Source: Metellina segmentata (Eukaryota > Arthropoda > Arachnida > Araneae > Tetragnathidae). From it: a stretch of 64,000 bases of DNA. This document shows, piece after piece, positions 11,808-21,723 of the stretch; the stretch's first letter is position 1; each line of letters opens with the position of its first letter. The DNA lies in contig OX375873.1 in NCBI GenBank assembly GCA_947359465.1, forward strand, positions 38,226,437 through 38,290,436. Direction: 5' to 3'. Made by a program: the position numbers and the translations under genes. The notes below the pieces were generated by a model that did not search any database, was not told where the DNA came from, and saw nothing but the letters and a program-made list of their open reading frames with translations.

Positions 11808-13298
11808 ATGGCGTTCCTAGGGAAAGGAAGGAAAGAAGACCTCCGAACTCTTGCATCGGAGCTTGGTCTGGCTGTGTCGGACAGCTTAAAAGTTATCAAA
11901 CTTCGAGAACTTATAATTAAAAGTGAAAATTACGAAGAAGAGCTCGTAAAGAATATGCTCGAAGTTATAATTGAAGATCGACTAAAAGCGGAGAATGCTG
12001 TCGAGGAAGACAAGTTGAAGGCTGAAAAGAAGGATGAGGAGGAAAAATTACTTAAAGCACAAGCAGAAGAACAGGTCCGAATTGAGAACGAGCGCAAGTA
12101 TGAACTCGAAAAGCTAAAACTCCAGCTTGAAGCTCAAAAGGTTTCCAATTCAGTTGTTTCTACTCATGGCTCAGAGTACCCGAAATATGAACTCAGTCGG
12201 ATTATCCCTAAGTTTAATCCAAAAGAAGATGAAATAGGACTGTTTTTAATTATTTTCGAACGTCAATTGAAGTTTATGAATCTTCCAGGGTCATCATGGA
12301 TACCATATCTCATTGGTTCCTTACCAGCTGAAATAGCGCAGTTACTTGCTAGAGAAGATGAACAGGAGGCTCAAAATTACCAAAAGGTGAAAGAAATGCT
12401 TCTCAAGAGATTTAGGGTCACTGCTGATAAGTTTCGACAGTTATTTTCCCAACATAGGAAGAATCCTGATACGACATGGAGGGACTACTTTTTCGAACTG
12501 GCTTCTTATTTTGAAGGTTGGACAAAGGAAATGAATGTCACCACCTTTGATCAACTCAAAAGTTTATTAATTACTGATCAAATTAAGAAAAGGACTCCAC
12601 CATACATCAAAGATCACTTCATTGATTTGTGGACAGATTGGGCCAACTCTCTAGAGTTAGCTGAAAAACTGGATACTTATGAGAATATCCGTCAAGGAGT
12701 GAAGAAACACGTGTCGCAGACTCAAAAGAAAACATATTCTAGAGACGAAAATAAAACAGCCTCTACAGATAGAAGATTCCGTCCTGTGGTTAATAGACAC
12801 GAACATACGCAAAGTCAATTTTCAAGAGTTTCGATACCTCGAAATTCTACTCCTAGATCAGAAGGAAGACCCCCAATTCGATGTTTTGGATGCGGAACAC
12901 CAGGAGTTGTAATATCTAAATGTCTTACTTGTACAAAATCTAAAGTTGAAGAAACTACTGTCAACTGTATGAACTTGTTCACAAGTAATACAACTAAAGA
13001 TCTTTCAAGCTTGATTATCTTTGAACTTTTTGGTGAGAGAATTGCTGTGTGTGCCGATACTGGTGCCTCACACTCTATTGCAGGAGAAAAGCTGTATAAC
13101 TTTCTACGAAAGAATGGAATTGCTTTCGAGGACAAAAAGATTTCACTGACTCTTGCTGATGGAAAACTCCAATCCATGGTTGCTCTTAAAACGGTTATCA
13201 ACTTGTGTATAGAAGGTAAAATTGTGTCAACAGAACTTCTTGTTCTGTTCTTGTTCTTCTTGTTCTCCCTGAAGCAAAAGGGAATAGCACGCTGTTAG
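11808..13298 (+). pseudogene. gag-protease frame of the Ty3/gypsy element, shifted at its 3' end
   Basis: I take the first ATG (11808) as start; an upstream TTG at 11799 is in frame but unlikely. The first 40 residues form a small helical region of unknown family. Residues about 55-115 are a Glu/Lys-rich coiled coil. About 130-300 is the capsid-like part, with a SCAN-like pattern including WRDYFFELASYFEGW. A zinc-knuckle relic starts at residue 359 (CFGCGTPGVVISKC); the histidine of CX2CX4HX4C is valine here. The aspartic protease active site DTGA starts at residue 417. After about 13235 a run of ttgttct-type units shifts the frame and the protein ends in low-complexity Leu/Phe. In the family, gag and protease continue into RT. 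Confidence 0.88.
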
Positions 13299-15295
13299 GG
13301 AAAGACTTTCTCCATGCAGCCGGTATTGTTCTCAACGTTCAAAATAGAACCTGGCATTTTAGTGAAGATCCCCATAGACAATATTTCTTCTATGTAAAGC
13401 CTACTGAATTAAAGGATGCGCCGAAAACTTTTAAATCAACGATTGTGCCTGAGACTACTACTATTGTCCACTTGAGAAGTGATGAAGGAAGACATCTGAC
13501 CCAGATGCAAAGTGTAGAATTAAACTGCTTACTTCAAGAGTACAAACGCTGCTTTGAACCAGGGGGAGAACCTACTCCTTTCATGAAGCACAGAATAGTT
13601 ACTATGAATAATCATCCTATATCTGTTCCACCGTATCGTATGTCACCGGCCAAGAGAGAAATACTGAAAGAACAAATTGATGAACTTTTGGCAAAGAACA
13701 TAATAGAAGAATGTGAATCCCCATATGCTGCTCCGGTAGTGCTCGTCGCTAAACCAAACGGGAAAGTAAGATTATGTGTTGACTACAGAGGCCTCAACGC
13801 CGTTACGAAACCGGACACTTATCCATTACCTAGGATGGACGATCTTTTAAACGAAGCTACACCGACATCATACATGTCAACTATAGATCTACAATCAGGA
13901 TATCATCAGGTGCAAGTGGATGAAAACGATTTGGACAAAACTGCCTTTATTTGTCCTTTCGGAACTTACCGTTATCTACGCATGCCTTTTGGTCTGCGTA
14001 ACGCACCTGCCACTTTTCAACGCCTGATAGATAAATTCCGAAGTGGCCTGAAAGATGTTTTTGCACTCTCATATTTGGATGACATAGTCATCTTATCAGA
14101 GACTTTTGACAAACATTTAAAAGATCTAGAGACTGTTTTTGAGAGGCTTTCTCTTTTTAAACTTCATGCAAATAGAGAGAAATGCCATTTTTCCTGTGAT
14201 CGTGTTAAGTACTTGGGTTTCTGGATAACAAGAGATGGAATTGAAGCCGATCAAGAGAAAATCGCTTCTATCCAAAGAATTCCAGTTCCAACTAATGTGA
14301 AAGAACTTCTGTCTTTCTTACAGGCCTGCTCATGGTTCAGAAGATATGTTCCGAACTTTGCAGACATAGCACGACCTCTTAGCAATTTAACTAAGAAAAG
14401 AGTCGATTGGTCGTGGGGTCTTGAACAGCAAGAAGCTTTCGAAACCCTAAAAGAACGCTTGACAACAGCCCCTGTGTTAAAGCAACCTGATGGATGTAAG
14501 CCTTTCATAATTCGCACAGATGCGAGTAACTACGCCCTTGGCGCAGTCCTTCTCCAAGGAAATGGTCCAGAAGAACATGTGATTGAATACGCTAGTCGTC
14601 TGTTGATCCCAGCAGAACGCAATTATTCGACTACTGAGCGGGAAGCTTTGGCAGTAGTTTGGGCCTTAGAAAAGTTCCGAGGTTACATCGAGAATCAAGA
14701 AATTATCATTGCTTCAGACCATCAACCTCTTAAATGGCTTCTGAGCATTAAGTCACCCTCAGGACGTTTAGCAAGATGGGCTCTGAAGATCCAATCGTTT
14801 AATCTGAAAATCGAATATACGCCAGGAAGAGCTAATGTGGTCGATGATATGCTGTCGAGACCGACATATTCACATGAAGATACAAACTGTGAGATGCAAG
14901 CCGTATCTATCAATATACCCACAAGAAAGTCTAGTGATACTCGAAAAGAACAGCTGGCAGATACAGATCTAAAGAAAATTATTAACTCCCTTGAGAGTAA
15001 TGATAAATACGAAAATTTTGCCAACTACATCAGCCGAGGATACATTATGAATGAGGGTGTCTTGTATCGCTACTCACCTGAAACTGAGTCAGACGATGCT
15101 CAACTCGTAGTCCCCATTGAAGAACGCCAGAGAGTTCTGCAGGAGCACCATGACGCTCCTACAGCCGGTCATTATGGTGTGGAGGGCACCTACAACAAGA
15201 TTGCTTCCAGATACTTTTTCACAGGCAAGAGGAAATACATTTCTGATTATATCAAAACCTGTGCAGAATGCAATCGATATAAGCCAACGAACTAG
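13260..15295 (+). pseudogene. Reverse transcriptase, RNase H and integrase zinc domain of the Ty3/gypsy element
   Basis: The frame resumes after the expansion at about 13260. The protease tail reads LLGKDFLHAAG, then the RT starts near 13560. RT blocks include LCVDYRGLN near 13772, the catalytic YLDDIV at 14072 and the thumb/connection. RNase H begins with TDASNYALGAVLLQ at 14516, its first catalytic Asp being codon 14519-14521, followed by TEREALAVVWALEKFRGY and SDHQPL. The integrase HHCC zinc domain follows (HHDAPTAGHYG near 15145, CAECNRYK near 15260). An in-frame TAG at 15293-15295 cuts the protein just before the integrase core. There is no usable start at the 5' side, consistent with fusion to gag in the ancestor. 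Confidence 0.92.
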
Positions 15296-16051
15296 AAACC
15301 TGCTGGACTGCTTAGAACCCCAGTTTATGCACAGAGATTTGAAGTTCTTGCAATCGATCTCTTTGGTCCCCTACCACAGACATCATCTGGAAAAAGATGG
15401 ATTTTCATCGTGGAAGACACAAATACTAAGTGGGTTGAATTGTTTGCCCTTAATGAAGCCACATCAGCTAACTGTGCTAAAACACTACTCGAAGAAGTTT
15501 ATTTACGCTATGGTCTACCTCGAAGGTTAATTAGCGATAACGGACCGCAATTTGTGAGCGCTGTCATGCAACAGACGTGTCACCTGTTAGGTATCACACA
15601 AGATCTCATACCAGTCTATCATCCACAAGCCAATCCATCAGAACGCAAAAACCGGGACTTGAAGCCCCGCCTTGCAATTTTAGTTGGAGAAGAACATACT
15701 GCCTGGGAAGACAAGCTTCCTTTGATCCGATTTGCGATGAATACTTCTACTTGTGACACCACCGGTCACACTGCTGCATACCTACAGTTTGGCAGAGAGC
15801 TGAGAACAACGGACGATGTGGTTCATGACATAAGAGTAGTTATTGATAACGACAACTTCATTCCCGAGATAACACCGTATCTCAAAAGATTTGCTCGTCT
15901 AACCACCCAGATAAAAGATAGAGTTGATATAAACAAGACAAACGAAAAGAAAATTTTGATCGTCGTAGACGACCGATATACTTCAAACCTGGTGATCAAG
16001 TTTGGGTTACTATTCATCCCATCAGCAAAAATAAAAGAACTCGAAAATTAA
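15296..16051 (+). pseudogene. Integrase catalytic core of the Ty3/gypsy element
   Basis: This is the same frame as the upstream pol part, separated only by the TAG at 15293. The core inserts cDNA into the genome. First Asp is in AIDLFGPLP near 15357, second in LISDNGPQF near 15536, and the Glu in HPQANPSERKNRDLK near 15640. By my count 34 residues lie between the second Asp and the Glu. All three acidic residues are present. Downstream of about 15950, at an aaaattttgatc stretch, the reading frame changes and this frame ends at a spurious TAA at 16049. Confidence 0.9.
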
Positions 16052-16251
16052 TGCCCAAAAGAGAAGGACCATATGTAGTTCTCACAAATCGATCGCCGAC
16101 AACATATGATATTGCCGACCCGGCCAGTCCAGACCAAACTCTTGGAACTTATCATGTGTCAGCATTAAAAACTTACTATGAACCCCAAGTAAAGAGAGAC
16201 ACTGGGCATGTAGCTCCCATAAGAAGAAGGGGTCGCCCTAGAAAAAAATAA
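15955..16251 (+). pseudogene. Integrase C-terminal GPY/F module
   Basis: From about 15958 the family signature continues in another frame: YFKPGDQVWV near 15975, then KREGPYVVLTNRSPTTYDI from 16057, a GPY/F module that in this class contributes to integrase multimerisation and target contact. The frame ends at a TAA at 16249 after a basic tail (RRRGRPRKK). The shift looks like a one-base loss near 15950-15958. Confidence 0.85.
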
Positions 16252-16280
16252 TCCTGGCTCATCGTCGGGACGTCATCAGA

Positions 16281-16295
16281 GCCAGAGGGGGAGTC
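16281..16295 (+). promoter_or_regulatory. Polypurine tract
   Basis: The purine-rich gccagagggggagtc lies directly before the 3' LTR and is the expected second-strand primer site. Confidence 0.75.
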
Positions 16296-16519
16296 TGTAA
16301 CGGAACCAATAACGCCCCCTAGCGGACTGACAAAAACTTACACAGTGTAACTCCAACCCTGGAGCAAGCAGCAGCTAAGCTGTAGTATGTGATAGTAAAA
16401 ATGTCCCTGTCCCGAATATTTTATGTTCGTGAAAGTCTTGTAATTTCTGTAGTGTATGTGTGTGTAAATAAATTCAATTTAAGTGTTAGCTAGCCGTGTC
16501 AGTATACATCATTGCTACA
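16296..16519 (+). repeat. 3' LTR
   Basis: A 224-bp partner of 10483-10706 with two substitutions. The AATAAA signal is at 16467-16472, at the same offset as in the 5' copy. It is followed by the TAGT target duplication. Confidence 0.95.
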
Positions 16520-16523
16520 TAGT

Positions 16524-16845
16524 TTATTTATTTTTAGAAACGGCATTCTACAAGCCATTACATTTAAACCAAAGACCTAAATGTGGTCGAAATGTACATA
16601 TACCAAGAAATTAAAAGGCTAGATATATTTTGCAGAAAATACATGCTTATATATCTCCTAAACTATACATCTGCATTAGAGAGGTAAAAGGTAAAATCCT
16701 GGAATACAAATACAAACAGAAATGAAATTCCTATCATTCTAAATTAAGAAGTTACACACCTTACTTAAAAAAGCTTGTTTTGTACATTTCATAATCTTTT
16801 ACGAAACAGAATTAATACAAATCATTACATATTAAATCAAATATA
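16524..16845. other. Unassigned AT-rich sequence
   Basis: No gene. The segment 16755-16790 resembles the left flank of the LTR element at 10430-10480, and aatacaaatacaaacagaaat at 16703-16722 (one base split) recurs near 17830, so it is probably repeat-derived. Confidence 0.4.
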
Positions 16846-17701
16846 CAGGGTGTTTCAAAACTTTATGTCAGAAATGTAAAGGCAGGTAGAGGGGACCTAA
16901 ATAAGCAGATTTCGTCTAGGAATGTGGGTGCCGAAATGCAGCGTTGAAGTGCTAGCACGTAAGGCAGTATTATCAACACGTAAGTGAAAACAGAAGTAAA
17001 GACAAAGGAAAGCAACAATTTTTTTTTTCAAACAGTTTACAATTGCTGCCCGAAAGAGCGACCACCAACAGCGATACAAGATCCACAGCGACGGCGCATG
17101 GATTGGCGTACATTAGTAAAAACGTCAGGCATATCACGCACATTTCCAGCAGCAACAGACAATCGGGCAACCAGATCTTCTTCAGATGTTATACGACTCT
17201 CGTACACCATGCTCTTAATGTGACCCCAAAAGAAGAAATCTAAGCACGTCAAATCTGGGGTGCGCGGAGACCAAGGAACAGGTCCGCCCTGTCCTATCCA
17301 ATGCTGACCGTAGATAGCGTCCAGGTGATTCCTGACGTTCCTGCTGAAGTGAGCTGTGGCTCCATTGTAGTGGAACCACATTCGTGTGCGAACAGCTGGA
17401 GGTACATCGACCAGAAGTTCAGGTAAGACCTCTTGTAGGAAGATGCCGTATGTGTGGCCGGTTAAACGACTAGGTAGAATGTACGGACTTACTAAGTGCA
17501 TTGGTTAACACTGCATTTAGTTCGAAATCCGTGCGAGGAATGGCCATTCAAGGCAGGGAAGCTCTTTCATCCGCTGAACTCAACAGCGCCCTCTACTGCC
17601 TCAATGCGGCATTTCCACACCCACATATCTATTCGAAATATGCTTATTTAGGTTCCTCTACCTGCCTTTACATTTCTGACACATAATTTTGAAACACCCT
17701 G
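16846..17701. mobile_element. DD41D mariner deletion derivative, 856 bp
   Basis: The left end cagggtgtttcaaaac and the right end gttttgaaacaccctg are inverted. Similarity extends about 60 bp inward: the left arm to the aaataagca phrase at 16908, the right arm from tgcttatttagg at 17641. TA precedes the left end; the right flank is ct, so one side of the duplication is lost. It contains only the 3' part of a transposase on the minus strand. Confidence 0.85.
17037..17501 (-). pseudogene. C-terminal half of a DD41D mariner-type transposase
   Basis: 154 residues matching the second half of the transposase at 33126-34187. Blocks are PYILPSRLTG, MWFHYNGATAHFS, HWIGQGGPVPW, TPDLTCLDFFFWGH and the C-terminal RQSMRRRC. 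The second catalytic Asp is replaced by Asn (HYNGA instead of HDGA). 41 residues separate that position from the third Asp. The DNA-binding domain and first catalytic Asp are deleted, so it cannot function. The ATG at the start is incidental. Confidence 0.85.
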
Positions 17702-18028
17702 CTTTAGGAAAGTTGGTTGGACCACCAAGAAATAACCCATGTCTGATATTTTGCAGGAATTAATAAAATACTTAAAAACTAACTCCTTAATAATATATGT
17801 ACAATAGGCATAGTATAAATAATATACCGGAACGCATACATACAAACAGAAATAAAATTCCGGTATTCGATAAAAAATGCAGAATTCTGAAAAAAATATC
17901 AGTGCAAAGGTGTGAAATTTCGACTTCTTGAATACATTTGAAACAGAACTATTCGACAAAAATCTTTTGCACAATATTGATGAAGGCAATAATGTTTTAT
18001 TTGCAAAAATAAAACAAAGGGGAACGAT
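17702..18028. other. Unassigned AT-rich sequence
   Basis: No gene or clear repeat. A minus-strand open frame covering 17648-18103 is AT-driven and partly overlaps the neighbouring TIR, so I reject it. Confidence 0.4.
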
Positions 18029-18380
18029 GGGTAAGAGTACGCGGGCGGCTAAGAATACGCAGGGAAATATCACCTTGTTGGCAACACTGCAGAGAATCTC
18101 CATTGTGACGTTTTAGTTCTGCTGCTACTGTGTTATATTACAACTTATCACCAGCGATTTGCTACACTTCGTTTTCAATTTACAAGGAAAAATTCAGTTT
18201 TCTTATTTTTCTATATAATTTTTCGATCATAGAACACATGTGGTTGTTATTATATAGAGGGAAATAATTTTTATAAACTTATTTCAGATTCAAGCTTGTA
18301 ATAAGCTACAAGTTTGTGTAGCTATAGTTTATCTATCTATGACATGCTGTCATCTAGCAGCGGTTTAGTCAAGCGCAAAC

Positions 18381-18433
18381 GAGGAGGCCAAGAGTTCGCA
18401 ACAGATTTTCACTGCGAACTTTCAGCCTCCTCA
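18381..18433. other. Long hairpin inside the pogo-like element
   Basis: Arms gaggaggccaagagttcgca (18381-18400) and tgcgaactttcagcctcctc (18413-18432) pair with two or three mismatches around a 12-base loop. Weaker pairing extends outward (caaacg with cgttt). Confidence 0.8.
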
Positions 18434-18729
18434 AGCTTACGTTTACTTTTATTTCATTTCTTTTTCTTGCAAAAGCAATAAAATAATTGTATAGGTGTAT
18501 AAGTGAAAAACCCTGAATGAAATTTCAACTGGATCTGTAAACCCAAGTGCGAAAGCAGGCAAAACGCTGTCAGAACAAGAAGCTACGCCTAGGCCAGCAG
18601 TAAAATTAATGTTAGCATTCATTCAATTTTACCGTTTCTAAAGTAAAAGAAAAACGAAAATGTGAACCAGAAAAATAGGGACCTGCGCTTCAGTCTGAAA
18701 TCATGACATCTTAGCCTACTAGAGTCCTT

Positions 18730-18972
18730 TTGGAAGATAAAGAAAAAACGCAAAAGGCAAAGATTTATTTTTCTTATGACGACCAACAGCGATCAACAAG
18801 CTCAGCTCAGCCTATGTTTTTTGCTGAAGATGATGATACTTTAGTTATTTGCCTAGGATGTGACAATTCTTATAGCGAAGACTGGATTCAATGTGGATTG
18901 TGCAAAGATAGGTGCCAAGAGGATTGCAGTGCATACGAAGGCAATGGGTCTTTTGTATGCAATTATTGTTAG
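18730..18972 (+). pseudogene. C-terminal PHD-like remnant of a pogo/tigger-type transposase
   Basis: 80 codons. The first half is polar and acidic (EDDDTLV). The second half is a Cys-rich module: CLGCDNSYSEDWIQCGLCKDRC, then EDCSAYEGNGSFVCNYC before the stop. This CX2C...WIQC..C...C...CX2C pattern is that of the PHD-like module at the C-terminus of many arthropod pogo-type DDE transposases; the usual histidine is replaced (KDRCQEDC where W-x-H-x-x-C is common). DDE core and N-terminal HTH domains are absent upstream. An isolated exon of a host PHD protein is the alternative, less likely because the piece lies between transposon-like inverted ends. Confidence 0.55.
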
Positions 18973-19256
18973 AACAGATCCGGTGCGTACTCTCGGCCAC
19001 CCTACCTGCGCACTCTTACCCTCCATGTAGGGCAAGAGTACGCAATTTTATTTTTTACTATTTCATATTTTTCTTGCTTAAATGATAAGAGATAAAATCA
19101 TGTAGCCTGGATTTATTGATTTATAGTTGAATAAAGTACATTGTGTAAAATTTTGAAGCCTATATCTTAATTCCTTTAATTTTTATAAATGAAAAACCAC
19201 TAGGTGCGCACCCTCCTTCCACCTATTTATAAAACTTGGGAATACTTTAATATGAT

Positions 19257-19900
19257 TTAAAAACATCTCGCGCTGTGAACTCAAATACGCAAACAAAGAA
19301 TTATAAATCAAATTAAAATATTAAATATTAATTCTGTCATTGCCAGATACCTACCGATGAGCAAAAAATGACGGTAATTAACAAAAAAATAAATTTTTTT
19401 ATCAATGAGTTTTTTTTTTTTTTTGGGGGGGGGGGCTGTTCGGTGTTCCATTACAAAATGTAAGTTGTGAAAAATTAAATATTTTGACAATTTATTCATC
19501 AATAAATATTTATAAACTATTTAAACATTAGAAGAGATAAAAGGCCAATTCCATATAAAATATAATTTAATTTGTTTTGAAAAAAATTGTTTTTCGAGCA
19601 AGACTGGTTATACAATATTATTGAAAAACTTGATTTTCGATCAACACTGGTAAAAAAAACTAAGCCTCGCATAGCAATAATTTTATACTCAATGTTATTT
19701 CTTTGGCGATTTTGAACTGTTTTTTTCTTCTGCACACCTAGGACAAATAGAACGGGGATTTAAAGCAGGGCTATCGTTCCCGTAGTATTCCAAAGTATAA
19801 GTACACCAAAGTTGGTTTGTATTAGTCAAACAGTGTATATGTGTATAGAAGACAGACAGAAAGGCAGGCAGACAGACAGACGCCAATTCTGATTGACATA
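19257..19900. repeat. Dispersed repeat shared with 48960-50340
   Basis: 19265-19375 (ctcaaata(c)gcaaacaaagaattataaat) matches 48978-49090. 19495-19725 (attgtttttcga, caacactggtaaa, aatgttatttct(t)tggcgatttt) matches 50128-50320. The tail includes a cagacagacagac stretch at 19860-19880, common next to such repeats. Probably one Helitron-type family. Confidence 0.6.
19407..19436. repeat. Adjacent poly-T and poly-G runs
   Basis: About 16 T are followed directly by about 11 G. Run lengths may be affected by sequencing or assembly error. Confidence 0.9.
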
Positions 19901-20194
19901 CATAGATAATCCTCAGAACATTATATTACCTAAGTTACTAAAATTATATTGTATTTTAACATTAGTTTAGCAAAACACCTTAACTAGTCGAAATAATTTT
20001 TAACTATCGATCTAGATAAAAGGCAAGACTTGTGACTCAATATCTCAGAAGGGTAAGTCACGTATAGGCTTATGAATCGCCCTGGGCTGTTGGCTATCAA
20101 AGCAAAATAGTGTTTTTAATTAATCTGTATATTTAATTAGAAGAGAATCAAGAATTTTCCCCACATTAGGAGAAATAACAAAAAATATACGGAC

Positions 20195-20335
20195 ATGCTC
20201 CGTCTACTTCAAGTGGTTCAAAATTACGTGATGTTGCCCTTGATTCTTTCCATTTGGGAGTAGATCCTGGACCGTCGTCAATAACCCGTTATTTTTCTCT
20301 TGGGTGACGTTCATTAAATAACTACCTACCTACTG
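20195..20335 (+). repeat. SINE-A copy (3' body and tail)
   Basis: Contains aagtggttcaaaattacg, gattctttccatttggg, gatcctggaccgtcgtcaat and the tail actacctacctac, matching the SINE body at 40500-40620 and the copy at 55334-55420. Confidence 0.75.
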
Positions 20336-20486
20336 TATATTTCATTAGAAGGCCCATGGAAGAAATATACTGAAGTTGCTTACATATACTACGTCTGCTT
20401 CATTAGAAAGTCGATAGTTTTTAATCATTTGTCCCCCCCTTGTGGCTAGATTTAAATTAAATCTCTCTATATTAAAAAAAAGTTAC

Positions 20487-20509
20487 CGCCGCCGCCGCCG
20501 CCGCCGCCG
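20487..20509. repeat. GCC trinucleotide microsatellite
   Basis: About eight uninterrupted gcc units in otherwise AT-rich DNA. Confidence 0.95.
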
Positions 20510-20529
20510 AAGAATTGAAATTTTTGTTG

Positions 20530-21710
20530 TTTAGCTCCATTCTTAGACGGTTTCCCGAGAAAGTACTGATCGGAAAAATATGAAATTAACATGCTTTGTT
20601 CTTCATCGTATTCCCTGGATAATTATTAAGATTTTTTTCCGATGCGGCTATTAGTTTAGGTTTTATTAAGTGTTAAAGTTGAAGAAGTGAAATTTCTTCC
20701 GCGAGTGAGCAAAACACATTCAAAATTTCAGTCTTTAGTCGTGAGTTTTTTTTTAAGAGTACCTCTCAACGTAAATTTTTGCAGCTCGTCGAGTTTTTTT
20801 TTAAATTTAAATTTGGTTCTTGATAATATTTTTTTGAAATTCGGGAAAAATCGGGACATTTTTGTTACTTTTTTTTAAAACTGCCGTATCTATATCTAAT
20901 TACTATTAGTTTTTAATTTTTAAAATATCGCTGTATACCTCAGAATATACTCTTTCTTACGGTACTATTATTTTTGAAATCGGTTAATAATTAAATTGGA
21001 TGCGATCAAATGTTCGTGATACAAAATTCGGAATCTTCGGATATTTTCGCTACTTTTTGTTAAAACCATTATGTCTACGGCAAAAACCATTATTTTTTAA
21101 ATTTGAGAACATCACTGAATACACTACATTACACTCTTTCTTATGGTACAATTATTTTTCAAATTGGTTAATAAACAAAATCGATGCAATTAAAAGTAGG
21201 TCATACAATTTTCGGAACTTTCAGATCGTAACTTCCGATACAAAACTAAAATGGTCATATCTATATAGTATTACTGTTAGTTTTTAATTTTAAAAATATT
21301 GCAGTATACCTCACAATGTACTCTTTCTTACGGTACAATTATTTTTAAAATTGGTTCATAAATAAATTCGATGCAATCAAAAGTTGGTGACACAAATTTC
21401 GTATTTTTCAGATCGCATAGCTGCTTCCGAAAGCAGTAGTGGGTTACACTTTTGACTATCGGGTTTGCCAGATATCAAATTTATCGTAGCAACAATTGCC
21501 ATAAAAACGATTTCTTTTTATTTGGCGAGGAAAAAGGCTCGCTTTTTCCCCTCTGTTCTCAAGACAGTTTACCGACAAAGTACAGATCGTAAAGTTTGGA
21601 TATTAACAATGTTTACTTAAAGTTGTACAGGGAACAAGATGCAGAAGATTTTTTACTGATGCGGCTATTAGTTTAGGGTGCATTAAGTGTTAAAGCAAAA
21701 AAAAGTTAAA
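20530..21710. repeat. Duplicated module flanking three 185-bp tandem units
   Basis: A segment of about 150 bp ending in gatgcggctattagtttagg occurs at 20530-20690 and again at 21545-21710. Between them a unit containing tatacctca, ctctttcttacggtac and aattggttaataa repeats at about 20880, 21062 and 21247 with a 183-190 bp step. The arrangement leads directly into the Helitron-like 3' end at 21724-22016, so it is probably internal Helitron sequence. Confidence 0.65.
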
Positions 21711-21723
21711 TCACTTGCGAAAG

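Larger units (their letters stand above)
10479..16523 (+). mobile_element. Ty3/gypsy LTR retrotransposon with 4-bp target duplication
   Basis: The element is 10483-16519 (6037 bp) and is flanked by TAGT at 10479-10482 and 16520-16523. Both LTRs are 224 bp, begin TGTAAC and end GCTACA. They differ at only two positions (c/t at offset 14 and g/t in the tatgtgcgtg segment), which implies a young insertion. The domain order is gag, protease, reverse transcriptase, RNase H, integrase, GPY/F module, the Ty3/gypsy order. No envelope-like frame is seen after integrase. The coding region has three visible breaks, so it is structurally complete but not autonomous. Confidence 0.95.
18029..19021 (+). mobile_element. 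Pogo-like DNA transposon remnant
   Basis: The left end at 18029 reads gggtaagagtacgcgggcgg. The right end, read on the minus strand from 19021, gives gggtaagagtgcgcaggtag. Both are followed inward by an (a/g)a(g/a)tacgc block. A third, direct copy of the motif sits at 19030-19043. The interior contains an 80-residue remnant with a PHD-like C-terminus and a long hairpin. The target duplication is not clear, so the borders are approximate. Confidence 0.55.

Noticed and set aside
14251..15024. Minus-strand open frames within the retrotransposon pol region
   Set aside because: They are antisense shadows of the RT/RNase H frame with its catalytic motifs on the plus strand.
16252..16295. Envelope gene after integrase, which would make the element an endogenous retrovirus-like unit
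   Set aside because: Only 44 bases lie between the end of the GPY/F frame and the 3' LTR, so there is no room for one.
17648..18103. 151-codon minus-strand open frame
   Set aside because: Covers transposon end and AT-rich flank; composition is chance-like and no family is recognised.
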